Shown piece after piece: positions 51,743-64,000 of a DNA stretch of 64,000 bases. A model generated the notes under the pieces. It was not told the DNA's origin and did not search any database. It worked only from the letters and a program-made list of their open reading frames with translations. The stretch lies in the NCBI RefSeq assembly GCF_024362695.1, contig NC_065407.1, positions 13,020,001-13,084,000 of the forward strand. The letters are read 5' to 3'. A program made the translations under genes and the position numbers. Within the stretch, counting starts at the first letter, position 1. Each line of letters starts with the position of its first letter. The DNA is from Pectinophora gossypiella (Eukaryota > Arthropoda > Insecta > Lepidoptera > Gelechiidae).

Positions 51743-52052
51743 TACCACCGAGGAGGAGCTCGGTGGCGCAGCGGTAAACGCGCTCGGTCTGCGATTGTTG
51801 AAGTTAAGCAACTTTCGCAAAGGCCGGTCATAGGATGGATGACCACAAAAAAAAAGTTTTCATCTCGAGCTCCTCCGTGCTTCGGAAGGCACGTTAAGCC
51901 GTTGGTCCCGGCTGCATTAGCAGTCGTTAATAACCACCAATCCGTACTGGGCCCGCGTGGTGGTTTAAGGCCCGATCTCCCTATCCATCCATAGGGAAGG
52001 CCCGTGCCCCAGCAGTGGGGACTTTAATGGGCTGGTGATGATGATGATCATG
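51743..52052 (+). mobile_element. Complete SINE with 12-bp target duplication
   Basis: It is 310 bp, flanked by accacccaaaat at 51731-51742 and 52053-52064. The head 'ctcggtggcgcagcggtaaa' resembles a tRNA A box. The body has 'ccgtgcttcggaaggcacgt' and 'aagccgttggtcccggctg', and the end is 'ccccagcagtggggac' plus (gatgat)n. The target duplication is identical on both sides. Confidence 0.9.
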
Positions 52053-52660
52053 ACCACCCAAAATGACACCGATTATCCCGACTCAGACCACTTTTAGCTT
52101 ATCAGTGGAGGAATACAAAAATAAAATTTCCACAGTCTCGAAAAGATGTTCAAATTCATACACAAACTCTTGCAGAACAGCTTAGATTCTACCTAGTAAC
52201 ATGTTACAACACAATACATGTGGAAATAGACTTTAGGTGACAACAAATTAACACTCTATTATGTTGACCTATCCTAAATATAACACGAAACTATGCTGCT
52301 CTGCAAACAACGGCTAGTTTTAATGTTCTATCCTAGAAAATAATATAACCTGCACGTCGAAAATTGTAGTTGTTTTAAAGCAAATCCCTTGTTACAATGG
52401 AAGCAGGGTAGGTACAGTGCTAGACTGTGCTCATGATTTATTTTAATTGCCGAGTCCAACGTTGTCTTGCTTTAGTCACGAGAATAAAAAGTGTTCCTTT
52501 GTCTTGTATTTTTGTTAAGCTTTTTTGTTTTCGTTAATAATTGTGTAAAAGTTAGGTAACATTTTTATAATTTACTATTAGCTACCTTATAGATATGTGG
52601 CTATATATCGGTGATAATGCAAGCTTGGATAACGTCATACATAGTATGTATAAATAAACT

Positions 52661-52885
52661 AACCCCGTTACACACTTCGGACACTCAATACAAAAATCTC
52701 ATTCCTACCGTGTGTCGCTTAACGCGTTAGTGCGAGCGAGACAGAGCGTGCGATCTCCCCCCTTGCTCTAGAGGCTTACGGCCATTTAAGACTAAAAGTA
52801 GGACCTAGGGGAGGTGAAGTCGGCTCCCAAAGTGAACTGGTGCGGGCGGAGAGTTACCGTTCTATACAAAATATCATTACATATT
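52661..52885. repeat. Dispersed repeat ('ggacactcaatacaaaaat' family)
   Basis: It shares 'ttcctaccgtgtgtcgctta', 'ggcttacggccatttaagac' and 'agagttaccgttctatac' with 42030-42206 and, inverted, 37571-37720. Confidence 0.65.
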
Positions 52886-54799
52886 CTACAGCCGTGATTC
52901 TATAATATGGCGTGGACACGGAACACGCACATGAACACGTACTCGTAACTTCTTTAGGTTTTGTGATAAAAATTAATAAGATACGCTCAGTGTGTACATC
53001 ATTCATTATTACTGGAAGATTCGTTCATAATTTTAGACACGTAATCCTTTAGTAGTTTACTAAGACATGTCCGGGATTATAAGCAGCACGACACATTCCG
53101 TTCAAAGTTTTTATTCAAGTCTCCTATACACAATACTGGATAGAACGCATTTGAAAAAAATCCTACCAAGTAGTAAACGCCGTATTCGGCAAATATACTA
53201 AAAGTCATGTCAAAAAAACTTTGTAAAATCCATTCAATATGGTCGACATAACATAATATTTGAATTCGGAAATGTTTTCTTTTTACATCACGTTACGTTT
53301 GTAGCTGGAACTACAGCTGGCTAATGGGAGTTAGGTAAGTATTAGAGAAAGTATCTTTCTTCTGTTAATTTCTAGCCAAGCTCCGGGGAACATTATCCCG
53401 CGTTCTACGTTGCATTAAAGGATACGTAACTTGTGGAATATAAGTATTCCCTGGTCTAAACACTCGCGTGGTGTGAAATTACTTTTGTAAACATGGGAAA
53501 TTATTAAATGTTAAATAAACCGCACAAACTTTTTTTCTGTTATGTGCCAAGTCTGTGGTTGATATGATAATTCAGTAACGAACAATAATTCTGATTACAC
53601 GTCCTGGAAACCACGTGACATCTATTATCTATGATCCAAACATGAATTCAAACTCATAAAGTCGGAATTCGATGGTATTCCGATAATTTAGTTTGCCAGG
53701 TCCAAAACTAGCCCTATCTCTTTCTTGTACTTATCGTAGATAACGGACAGCACTATTTTAAAACGGTCGAACTAAATTAAAATTAAGTTATGTTCGCCAT
53801 ATTTCGTTCACCAATGAATGGAATGAAATGAACAAGTGATTTCTGCAAGGATCAAAATCACAATATCGACGTCGGCGGTGCTTTAGTAAATTGAATGTCA
53901 AAATCACAAGAGACACCATTTCAATAATTCCTTTGTCAACTGAACATGATACTGACATTTCAGAGTTAATTAATTTCATATCTGATTCTGTATCTTTGTG
54001 TAAATAAATGTTTAATGAAGTTTGCCGGAGATTGCAGAGAGACGAGAAGATGGAAGTACCAAGGGAGAGGCCTTTACCCAGCAGTGGGATCAAGTAAGCA
54101 AGATACGATAAGAGAAGAAGAGAGGTTTGGGTTCTTATACTTAGACAATTGAGAAAAACAGGTAGATAATCGATGTTTTTGTGTAAAATTTTACATACAT
54201 GCATAAACCCACGCGTATTTCCCACCAAAGTAAGCTGACACGATGAAATTCGATTTTAAAAATCTGTAAAGTTGAAGTTAGCGAAAACTAAAATATTTTT
54301 GCATAGTCTAGCTAGAACAATTGAAAACCCCTGTAATGTTTCACAGTACTTATCATCTTGAGCACGTAACTTGTCGACAAATGGATCGCGTAGACGTGTC
54401 CAACATAGGGGTGGTTTGTAGACGAAGGGCTGGTAACCTGCTACTATACCGTTCAACATTATTTATCTTCAGACAGGACGAATGGGCTGTGTTGTCTACT
54501 GTAAAATTGTATCTCAGTTAGGGTTGCCACCCGTACCTATAGCACGCAAAAGCACTGTAATGGCCTTATGATAGATCTTATTATTATCCTACAATTTTCT
54601 TTTAGTCATTTTTTCTCTTTATGTAGTCTTTTTTAATCTGTCTACACGAAATTGAGTTTACGAGTACAGACGTGAATTTATGTTTGCGTCAGTACCTACT
54701 TAAATAGCGGCCCACATGGAAAAGTAACTAAATAAGTGAATATAAGTAAGTAACTAAATGACAATATCCGTGGAATCCGTAATGGTCCTGTTCTGAGAA

Positions 54800-54960
54800 C
54801 GCTTGACTTACATTGTTGTGTTACGGGTTCGAATCCCGAGTCGGTCTATAAACCACTGAATTCGACCCCCATATAAATGGGACTTAAACATAGCTGGCGA
54901 AGGGTGGGTGTATTGCACAACTCTGTCTACACCTCTGGAGATAGAAGCGTGACATAATAA
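54800..54960 (+). repeat. SINE-like fragment with tRNA B box
   Basis: 'gttacgggttcgaatcccga' is a good B box. It is followed by 'gggtgggtgtattgcacaac' and 'acacctctggagatagaagc'. The acceptor-stem partner of a true tRNA is absent. Confidence 0.55.
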
Positions 54961-55799
54961 GACAAAATACGAATGAAAAAAAAAACTACTCAAATAGTAC
55001 GGTTAATAGTTCAACACGTACCCACAGCATTTAGCTTATGTTAAAAGGAATACGGAACACAAAAGAAAGTTCAGCCTGAAGTTGACAGCCAACTGACTGG
55101 AGCGCGCGCGGCCTGAGACAAATTTTATACCTCTTTTGTACTCTTAAGGCAATCGATTTGTCTCCTCCCTCCTCAGCCTACCAGTATACTAACAACATAT
55201 TGAAACTACTCATTGACATCATGATTTTTTGCATTATCATCCTAAGGTCGAGATTTCTAGACACAATAGTTAAAGAGATTAATAAAAAGATTTTAAAGGG
55301 GTATTCGGTCGTATGACTCTATATTAGTTATACTCATGTTATTGGCACGGTCAGTTAAAGTATAAAACTACTTTCCCTTCCTTAGCTCCATGACCTAGGA
55401 TTTTGGCACTAACGCGGCCTTAGTTATTCGTACCGACGACAAGATACCAAAGTGTTTTTTGTAGGGTTTTTGGCCTGGTTGTAGACGTTTAGGCTATCTC
55501 TTCATTTTGGTCCTGATTCCAGCTGACACTCAGTATTATTTATATGTTTTAAAAGGACTTCTTAGTATAATAATAAACAGATAGAAATCAAAATGATGTA
55601 AAGGAAAACCACAGCTTAGAATTTACTTACCAACAGATGTTGATATACACAAAACTTTCCAACAGATGTATATTTCCTTTATGATATCAGTATTATTACG
55701 ACAAGAGATTTGTCTTAAGCACTATAACTAAGAAAATAAAAAGTCAAGAAATTAAAAAAATATATAAAAAACAAGAAAAGAAAAATCTTTCCGCGATAA

Positions 55800-55915
55800 C
55801 TATTGATATACAAAAGAAACGAAGCTTCCGAGCAGATGTTGCTAACTGTGCTAAAAATCGTCACACCGGTTTGCATGAAACGGGCAACGGTCACACAGTG
55901 GAGCAAAATACGTTT
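55800..55915 (+). repeat. Repeat piece shared with the SINE at 58960-59050
   Basis: 'ccgagcagatgttgctaact' and 'gggcaacggtcacacagtgg' recur at 58968-59042 with few changes over about 90 bp. No head or tail is present. Confidence 0.7.
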
Positions 55916-56513
55916 TTACAGTCAAAACGCTTCAGTATCGCTATAATATACAATAATGTATTGTGGGTCAGTTGAACTTGAGAATCCGTTTGATCCTTTA
56001 TCACCAAAAGTTTCATCATATCTTAAAACTTCGTATTAACTATCAACCAACAGTGATTGTAAGTTGTCTTTGATTACTTGTCTCTGCCCATTCCATTAGA
56101 GAATACGGGTTTGAGTTGTATATTGAGAATATAGTATGTATATTGAGAACCCGTATCACTTACAAAGGAAATAATAACCTATCCAACATTTTCTATATTC
56201 CCAATGTAGAGTTTGCAAAACAATACCTACATATTTTTCTGAAACCACAGGATTCGCTGAAATAACTCCAATACTAAAATTGTACTCGCGAAAATATATC
56301 ATGAATTTTTCCTCCATTTTTAAATGTTAGGCCTAGAGTGTTGGAATGTCAAATAAATACGAAAAAAAAGAAGAGTATTTCCCACAATAAAATGTTCGGG
56401 CTCAGTGTGCGTACGGGTCGTCACCCCGCCGGTGGGCGGCAAATGGACTCTTGGGCGGCGGCCTATAAATACCACTTGTTAACGATAATAATATACTGCC
56501 CTATTTAATTATT

Positions 56514-58025
56514 CAGCCTGTACGAGATTAGGATGGCCCTCAAACAACTCAAAAACAACAAAGCGGCAGGAGATGACGGAATCACAGCAGAACTTCTGAG
56601 AGCGGGCGGAACGCCAATACTTAAAGTCCTCCAGAGGCTCTTCAATTCCGTCATATTTCAGGGCAAAACGCCGAGGGCATGGAGCGGAAGCGAGGTGATC
56701 TTGTTCTTCAAGAAAGGGGATAAAGCCCTACTGAAGAACTACAGACCTATCTCGCTTCTGAGCCATGTCTACAAGTTGTTTTCGAGGGTCATTACGAATC
56801 GTCTCGCTTGCAGGTTTGACGACTTCCAGCCTCCCGAACAAGCCGGTTTCCGAAAAGGCTTTAGCACCATAGACCACATCCATACGCTGCGGCAGGTTAT
56901 ACAGAAGACCGAAGAGTATAATTTGCCACTTTGCTTGGCGTTTGTGGACTATGAGAAAGCCTTTGATTCGATCGAGACCTGGGCTGTGTTGCAGTCTCTT
57001 CAGAGGTGCCAAGTGGACCATAGGTACATCGAAGTGCTAAGGGACCTCTACCAAAATGCCACTATGTCAGTTCGAGTACAGAACCAGAGCTCTAATCCGA
57101 TCCAACTGCAGCGAGGAGTGAGACAGGGAGATGTCATCTCTCCGAAACTGTTCACTGCTGCATTGGAGGATATTTTTAAGCTTCTGGACTGGAAAGGATT
57201 TGGCATCAACATCAACGGCGAGTACCTGACGCACCTTCGATTTGCCGATGATATAGTCCTAATGGCTGAGACCCTGGAAGACCTGAACACCATGCTCGAG
57301 CATCTCAGTAACGCATCCCAACGAGTGGGTCTTAGCATGAACATGGCAAAGACAAAAATTATGTCCAACGACCATGTCGCACCCACTCCAGTTCAGGTTG
57401 GGAACGTTACACTCGAAGTTGTAGACCAGTACATTTACCTAGGACAAATAATCCAGTTAGGTAAGTCCAACTTCGAGAAAGAGATCTCTCGTCGGATCCA
57501 ACTCGGATGGGCAGCGTTCGGGAAGCTGCGGAATATCTTCTCGTCCGGAATACCTCAGTGTCTCAAGACGAAAGTCTTTGACCAGTGCGTGTTGCCAGTG
57601 ATGACCTACGGCAGTGAGACGTGGCCGCTTACTATGGGTCTCGTGAGGAGGCTCGGTGTCGCTCAGCGGGCAATGGAGAGAGCTATGCTCGGTATTTCCC
57701 TGCTGGATCGAATCAGAAATGAGGAGATCCGCAGGAGAACTAAAGTCACCGACATAGCTCGGAGAATTGCAAAGCTGAAGTGGCAGTGGGCAGGACACAT
57801 AGCGAGGAGAACCGATGGCCGATGGGGCGGAAAGGTTCTGGAGTGGCGACCACGTGTCGGACGACGCTCAGTGGGTAGGCCCGCTACAAGGTGGACCGAC
57901 GATCTGGTGAAGGTCGCGGGAAGCCGCTGGATGCGGGCAGCGCAGGACCGATCGTCGTGGAGATCCTTGGGGGAGGCCTATGCCCAGCAGTGGGCGTCAT
58001 ACGGCTGATGATGATGATGATGATG
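56514..58025 (+). mobile_element. 5'-truncated RTE-clade LINE with 11-bp target duplication
   Basis: The insert is flanked by atttaattatt at 56503-56513 and 58026-58036. It begins abruptly inside the reverse transcriptase frame and ends in (GATGAT)n, without poly(A), as RTE elements do. The 5' half (endonuclease and first RT motifs) is missing. This is the usual result of incomplete reverse transcription. Confidence 0.93.
56515..58008 (+). pseudogene. RTE-type reverse transcriptase, C-terminal 497 codons
   Basis: The frame is open from the element's left edge; the first ATG is at 56533 (491 aa to the stop TGA at 58006-58008). Reverse transcriptase motifs follow in order: NNKAAGDDGI, NYRPISLL, FVDYEKAFDS, RQGDVISPKLF, and FADDIVLM, whose two Asp are at 57247-57252. 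Then comes the 'KLKWQWAGHIARR' type thumb/C-terminal segment common in RTE ORFs. There is no stop or frameshift, so the insertion is young. The apurinic-like endonuclease domain that should precede it is absent, so this copy cannot move by itself. The final codons (GEAYAQQWASYG) encode the same 'cctatgcccagcagtggg' motif found in the SINE tails. Confidence 0.93.
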
Positions 58026-58339
58026 ATTTAATTATTGCCTGTTGAAAGAACAAAAACAATTTTCCAAGCGAGATGTTTTCATTCCTTTCTCAGTTGCGAA
58101 ACAAAGTGTTGTTAGCTGTTGTTAGTGTTGTTATTCTGGCGAGAGCGCATCGCTGCGTAATGGAACGCGACATGCTTTTTAAACTTTTAATAGTTCCAAC
58201 GTTGCATTATGCCTAGTTGTACACTACATAGCCTTAGTGTTATTATTATCTATAGTTTTTATTATGAAAAATCCGGTTTTGAGGTTGAAAGCTTAGTTAT
58301 CTACGTATAACATGTTTAACTTATTCAAAAGCCACTGCA

Positions 58340-58560
58340 TGATTATCACGTGCTCAGCGGTGAAAGAAAACATCGTGAGGAAACCCACATTCCCAAGAAA
58401 TGTATTTCGGAGGTATGTGACCTCACCTATGTTGGGCTAGTATTCCGTTCGCGGGTTGGAAGGTCAGACAGGCAGTCGCTTCTGTAAAAAACTGGACCTG
58501 TCAAATCTTCAGGTTAAGTAAGCGGACCCTGTGAAAAACGGGATAACAACACACAACAAC
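58340..58560 (+). repeat. SINE body, well preserved
   Basis: It holds 'cacgtgctcagcggtgaaag', 'gaaaacatcgtgaggaaacc', 'gcgggttggaaggtcagaca', 'gacctgtcaaatcttcaggt' and 'gcggaccctgtgaaaaacgg'. It is among the cleanest copies of the family, but without a tRNA head. Confidence 0.8.
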
Positions 58561-58919
58561 AAAAGCCACTGACTGACTGCCCCATTGGGACATAGTCGTG
58601 AGCTTATACGTCATACATCATCAAAATGAAGTGTCATCTGGAAGAAATTTCTGTGGAACAAGAAGGCTGTCTGCCACGTTTGTTTTGCAAATATAATTAC
58701 GATGACGGTTCAAAATTTGACTTTGAAATCAAATTCTACCTGTCTTAGTGTAGTGATCGCACTTTACATAACAATAAGGCATTAATGAGAGGCCCGGGGC
58801 ACCGAGCCGCTCTGAATTTTAAATTACTCTTTGCACAGCGATTCTGCTGAGGCAGCCGGTTAAAAGCTTAGCTTTATCCTGGCTGGTACTATGTCCTGAT
58901 ATAACACTGATTCTTCATA

Positions 58920-59300
58920 CTTGTGGCTTCCGGGGTTCGAATCCCGGTAGGGACAAACCGAAGTTTCCGAGCAGATGTTTCTAACTGTGCTAAAAATCGT
59001 CACACCGATTTGCATGAAGCGGGCAACGGTCACACAGTGGAGAAAAATACGTTCCGTGGTTCAAATCACTTTATGATGCCTAGTTTACTTAGGCTTAGGC
59101 TGATCACCTGATTGTCCAAAAGTAAGATGATCCGTACTTCAGAAAACACGTTAAGACGTTGGTCCCGCTTACTACTTACTGATGTAAGTAAGTAGTCGTT
59201 ATATAAGTCACGTCAGAGGCCTTTGGCAGCTCAATAGTAACTCTGACACCAGGGTTGATCAGGTTGGTAATTCACCTTACAAACCACACAATAGGAGAAG
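58920..59300 (+). repeat. Composite SINE with B box and inserted segment
   Basis: The head 'ggggttcgaatcccggtagg' is a B box. The next ~90 bp (58965-59050) also occur alone at 55800-55915. Then 'gatcacctgattgtcc', 'cgttaagacgttggtcccgc', 'tactgatgtaagtaagtagt' and 'cctttggcagctcaatagta' follow, ending 'cacacaataggagaagaata'. Confidence 0.7.
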
Positions 59301-60999
59301 AATACTTGTAGATAGGGTAGGGTACCGATAATATCGAAATCCTTGAATGTAACTGTAACTAGGGATGAAATATCAACATGAATATAAATACAACAACGTA
59401 TCATTTCGCCTGTATCCTCGAAGGGGTAGGCAGAGTTGTAAGCCGGTTCAGAGTAGATCGTAATAATTTTTTTTAAGGATATTATAGCGCCATAAGCGCA
59501 CTGTCCACCCGCCTGCTCGCTACTGCTCGCCATAGCTTTGTATTCACTGATATTAATAAAATTTTACAATATCCTTTATTTTATGGTTGTAAACCCTTCT
59601 AGAATGAATAATCAAACAACTAACCAGTGCAAAGTATTAAAATTCGACTGACGGCGACATGTTCCCCAATTTGCATTAATGTACGTCCTTTTAGGTCTTC
59701 ATTTAATATTTTGTTGTAAAAACTCTTTATTAATAAGGACACTGGCTGTTTTTTGATATGACGTTTATCTACTTGTTTTTTTAATATTCTTTTCCATTGT
59801 TGACTCTTATATTATCTGCCTAAAGGCCAGGTAATAAAGCTCTCTATCATAACGTGCGTCTTTTTACTGCAACGGTTCCAGAAAACCAGGATACCTGATA
59901 TAACTTGAATTCGCTACATTTTCGCACGCACGTATCTAGGAACATAAACACACACGTAATACTTATCTACATCGAATTTCCAAGCTAGTCTGCAATAAAA
60001 GAGCACGTAAACTCACAAGTCAAAGTTAGAGAAATGTGGACTTTAAGGCTTATTAATAACGACTACGAATCGGGGTTTTAATGAGAGGAAACTTTGAGCG
60101 CAACTTCGTAGACGATTGCATTGTTTGGAGATGTTTTTAAGTGCGCGACGCTAGTTTACCTAGAAAGGAAAATAACCAACTAATCTAGAATGCCTCGCAG
60201 AGAGAAATGAAAAACTCATGAAACTGTGTGGGTAGTGAGTTTTTCTTGCTTTTACGTAAACGTAAAGTCCTCACTGCTCGACAACCGTATATGTGAGTGT
60301 ATGAAGTATTTTCTTTCATAATGCTTCACAGGTTGAGAACGCGGGTGGGCAGAGCCACGAATCATGTCGATTTGCAGCCATTTTTGTAACCATGCTCTAA
60401 AATGGATAGGTATGATGACCATAGGTACTCAGGCCATTGTCTATAATCCATGCTAATATTATAAATTCGAAAGTAACGGATTTAAATGAAATTCGGTATG
60501 GCGATGAAATCCAGAAAAGAACATGATAGTTTTTATCTCCGAAATCATCCCGTAAGGGGAAGAAAAGGGGGTGGAAATATATAATGGTCAAGCAGCTGGA
60601 CGTGTTCTGTGTTATTTATCACTCCCAGTGCAACATAGAAGACACATCACATCAGTCAGAGAACGCTTATTGAAATATAGAGATTGGCAATCTAATAGAA
60701 ACAAAAAGTACATCTACCTATCTCTATCTAACATACCCTAAGGCGAAAAACAACAAAACAATGGCGTCGTTAGGGAATCAACGTATGCAATGCAATAACA
60801 ATTCCCGTCATTTCGCTGGGAATAAATTGCCGCAATATTGGTTCGTCCCGGCGAATCCTCCTCAATAGAATCCACCGAAATGACAAATTCCTGTTAAAAG
60901 ACACAGGATTACAGAAGAAATGAAAGTCATTCGCGTAGCTAAGACATTTCTTATTGTCGTGTCTGATTATTTTCTAATTAAATTTAATTATTTTGCCCG

Positions 61000-61230
61000 G
61001 GTTCGAATCCAGGTGGGGAGATAACACAAAAATCACTTTGTGATCCCTAGTTTGATTACTTTGGTTAGTACCTACATTAAAGACTGATCACCTGATTGTC
61101 CGAAAGTAAGATGATCCGTGCTTCGGAAGGCACGTTACTATTTACTGATGTAAGTGAGTAATCGTTACAGGGGCCTTTGACGGCTCTGGTATTCCAGCTC
61201 GCAACTCACGCGATAAGAAGAAGATAGAAT
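61000..61230 (+). repeat. tRNA-derived SINE
   Basis: The B box 'gggttcgaatccaggtgggg' leads into 'gatcacctgattgtccg', 'atccgtgcttcggaaggcac', 'actgatgtaagtgagtaatc' and an end 'ctcacgcgataagaagaaga'. It has the same order as 58920-59300 without the extra segment. Confidence 0.75.
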
Positions 61231-64000
61231 TAAAAACAAAAAAGTACTTTTTGTGTTCATATTTTAATGTGTAGTCTATTTTGACTATGGTGTAAATAAA
61301 TACCTATATGAAATTATGTGATATTTAAAAATTCGAATTAAGTACGATATATTTCTGATACTTGTTTTGCTCAGATGACAGTAACTACTTGGCTGGAGAG
61401 CGTAATTTTATCATTCGTGTATTTCAAGTATTGTATTGTTTAAGGTCGCCAACAAACTGTTTTGCAGTTTGGCGAAACATATTTTTTGTAAAACTGCAGT
61501 GTATATTTTTGAATAAATAAAAAAAGGGTATTACAAATTTCAGTGATAGTAATCTCCAGCTTTTCTATCTACCTCGGGAGAGATGTGTATGATAAAAGAA
61601 ACATGAATTACGATTAATATGTAATCAAATACAAATAAATCTACTGCATAAACAGCTATTAATAAATGAAAACACAATAATTTCGACTAACGTATTCGCA
61701 TTTTTATTACATCGTTCTTCTGTTTATCGAAGACAGAGCAAAAGCAACCTACCATGAATTACAAATAAGACCGCTATAAGATAAACAACTTCAACCGCCA
61801 ACCGCTAAGCGAAGTCAATTTAATGATTAAAATTTCAATCTTCAATATTTTCATAAGTAAACTGTGTCAGGAAATGAAGAAAACATTTGAGTATTGCTTT
61901 TAAGGAATCAGTCAAGAGGAGGGAAGGGTTCACCGGAAGCAGGCGGCAGGGGGCGGAAGTAGGGGCCTTCTCTGATGCTGATGACACTTTTGAAGCCAAA
62001 ACGTTGCATTTTTTCATTTTATTAACTATTGTTAATACAGTAAATGTTTACTAAAATTATAATTTGAGAATAAATGAGATGAGACGATGATGTACCCTAA
62101 AAAGGTTACATCATCACAGTTTTATATTAAGAATATGAACAAATAAGAATATTACGAATACATAAAAATAATGAATTTTTCTTCATGCCATATTCTAACT
62201 GAGGCAAAAGGGGATGGTACGTCTTATTTTCTGAAAATAGTTCCCTCTTATCGAAACCCAACGACGAAAGCCAATAACGTACTGTACTTTACACCTGTAA
62301 CTTATCTTAAGTGAAAAATGCATTCGCGTGAAACTATTATTAAAACTATACAAGTTTCATGCAAACTTTCACACCTCTTTATACTCCCTTAGGGGATTAA
62401 TTTCACAAAATCCCGTCTTATTGAATTCGTGTCCTAAAAGCAAACCCCATGCACAATTTGAGACTCCTAGCTCTTGTAGTTTCGGAGTGAGTCAGTGAGT
62501 GATATAGATTATGTCAGCGTTATGGATATTTAGGTAGCCGGCAGACCCAGATACTGTGGTATCAGAATAGCAAATACATTGGACGATACCTGCGGGTAAC
62601 GTGCTATGTAATGTATTAAACAGCAGCGTTTCGCGGGTCAAATTAGGTCAGTGTACAACGCATGAATTTGGGTTGTGAACATAAATGCTTCAGCGACATT
62701 CAATCAGCTTCTAGGCCCCGTAAATTGTATCATCAATATTATCATTCACACTTACGACAGTGCGCCAAATATTTCATCAGAAATCATTTCACAATTTCCA
62801 TTTGTATCATTTAACACGACGGGACCTCGTAACAAACCTATAAACATCGTTTAATTTTATTTCACATCAAAACATTAAACTTGAGTTGTAAAAGTGCCTG
62901 CCTCACGAGCGCTTCGCGAAGCACATAACTATACGATTGCTATAAACGTTTCACAGGCGCTCGTTGCATTTCGTTGAACTCGATTTTTACTCTACAATTT
63001 TAAATTCATATTTCAAAATATATGTGCCTTGTAATCTGCTAGATTCCACAGCTGAAGTACAGCGATAGGAGGCAGGGAGAAATTCTAATTAGCGCTAATG
63101 GACCCACGTTAACCTGAAACTTGTCTGCGGCATTCCGACCTTGTTAAACTTTATGAACATTTTACAAGGTTTATAAGGGAATCACCTCATTGGCTAGATG
63201 GCCTGCCGGAACTTTGGCTTCGTTATTAAATCAAATTAATATTCAAATACATAAATATTTTTTTATATAACAAAAAAAATATGTCTTAGATCTGCTGTAG
63301 ACTTCAGCTGGTATAATATTATGTCCTTTATAAACTAACATTCGAATCTAAACACATTAGGTAGGTAATACACAAAGTTATCGACCGATCGCTGAAAGCC
63401 TCGGGCAAACATTTGGCATGCTGAAAGCATTCTTCAGTTCAAATTGCTATGGTGTCTGTTGGAAATTCCGCTGGTATTCCAACTAATAAACTATTCCCTA
63501 TTGGAGGCGATTTATACTAGAGTGAGCTAGGTAGGTTAACAGTGCATAGATGGCGAGGTTAGTTACCCCGCCTCCGGGAGCGGCGGCAATGAATGCCTAA
63601 GTGGTGTGCGGGGATCCATTCAGTGCGAGCTCAATGCTGGCCAGTAAACAAGGCTTTCATCGCATACGTGTCACCTGGTACCCTAGTGCGCACTCGCTAA
63701 TAATTAAAATGCCCTCACTACTTTTTGGATACATTCAGAAAATTCACAAATCCACCGCGCTAATGAAAAGTTTGTACGTAATATACGGATAGAATTTCCA
63801 GTCTTCCAATTTCCATATTCATATTTTAAAAAGCGAAGAATAACACGCGCAGTTAATTCTTAAAAAGAGAATGTATAATCTATAGATGCAAAAGTAATCG
63901 ATATTAATTGGCTAGTTTCCAACTAGTTAATACGTATAGTTACTTTTTTACTAAACGTTACAACACGAAATTACTATGGAATTTGTATGAAAGATCAGTG

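Larger units (their letters stand above)
50735..56502. other. Region upstream of the liprin-beta model, no gene recognised
   Basis: It may hold the liprin-beta promoter or further 5' exons. Repeats seen are a complete SINE with target duplication (51743-52052), a repeat at 52661-52885 shared with 42010-42206, a SINE-like fragment with a B box (54800-54960), and a piece at 55800-55915 shared with 58960-59050. Confidence 0.5.
58037..64000. other. Right-hand region, no cellular gene recognised
   Basis: AT-rich. It contains SINEs at 58340-58560, 58920-59290 and 61000-61230, and a 'cctcgaaggggtaggcagag' repeat near 59400-59460. The final bases (from about 63940) belong to the 'acgttacaacacgaaattac' repeat related to 31660-31735. 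No exon with coding bias and splice sites was found between 61230 and 64000. Confidence 0.5.

Noticed and set aside
57048..57798. Minus-strand ORFs within the LINE
   Set aside because: They are shadows of the reverse transcriptase frame.
59231..59533. 100-codon minus-strand ORF beginning MASSSEQAGG
   Set aside because: It runs through the 'cctcgaaggggtaggcagag' repeat and a SINE end; the sequence is explained by repeats.
1..64000. CRISPR arrays, bacterial operons, phage or integron features
   Set aside because: The DNA is clearly eukaryotic (spliced genes, SINEs, LINE, copia element). No regularly spaced repeat array of CRISPR type was seen.

Overview
This window is eukaryotic genomic DNA from an insect, very probably a moth (Lepidoptera, perhaps a noctuoid). 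The genes are split by AT-rich introns with GT-AG borders. The predicted proteins are insect cyclin A, EDEM2, testis-type kinases and liprin-beta. The spaces between exons are packed with tRNA-derived SINEs whose tails carry the lepidopteran 'gcccagcagtggg' and 'ggttggaaggtcagacagg' signatures. The species assignment is inference; no rRNA, tRNA or mitochondrial marker is present.

Layout. 1-1336: SINE debris. 1342-6584: a complete Ty1/copia retrotransposon with two 297-bp LTRs that read as identical, a 5-bp target duplication and one uninterrupted 1380-codon gag-pol frame. 6590-9218: no gene seen. 9219-15499 (minus): cyclin A in eight coding exons (506 aa). 15500-16167: short divergent spacer. 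16168-21795 (plus): EDEM2, an ER mannosidase-like ERAD factor, in eight exons (727 aa). 23772-29874 (plus): three tandem testis-specific serine/threonine kinase (TSSK) paralogues. 34393-50734 (minus): liprin-beta in about 15 exons, with the coiled coil and three SAM domains clear but both ends less certain. 50735-64000: no cellular gene recognised, but a 5'-truncated RTE-clade LINE with an 11-bp target duplication and several SINEs.

How the genes relate. Cyclin A (cell cycle) and EDEM2 (ER-associated degradation) are head to head and may share a promoter region, without any obvious functional link. The three kinases are a local gene family. All share an intron directly before the valine of the glycine-rich loop and a phase-1 intron after the kinase domain. 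The second kinase has its only available start codon immediately after, and in frame with, the stop codon of the first (TAG-ATG), inside the first kinase's last exon. This predicts a dicistronic or read-through transcript and is the most unusual gene arrangement here.

Mobile DNA has shaped the introns. A hAT-type MITE sits inside a SINE with an 8-bp duplication. A 548-bp inverted-repeat element with a reduced transposase-like ORF lies in a liprin-beta intron. Fold-back elements lie against splice sites of EDEM2 and cyclin A. The RTE LINE ends in the same motif and (GATGAT)n tail as many SINEs, which suggests a LINE-SINE partnership. All exon models were joined by eye from splice sites, phase and protein-family similarity; none has transcript support.
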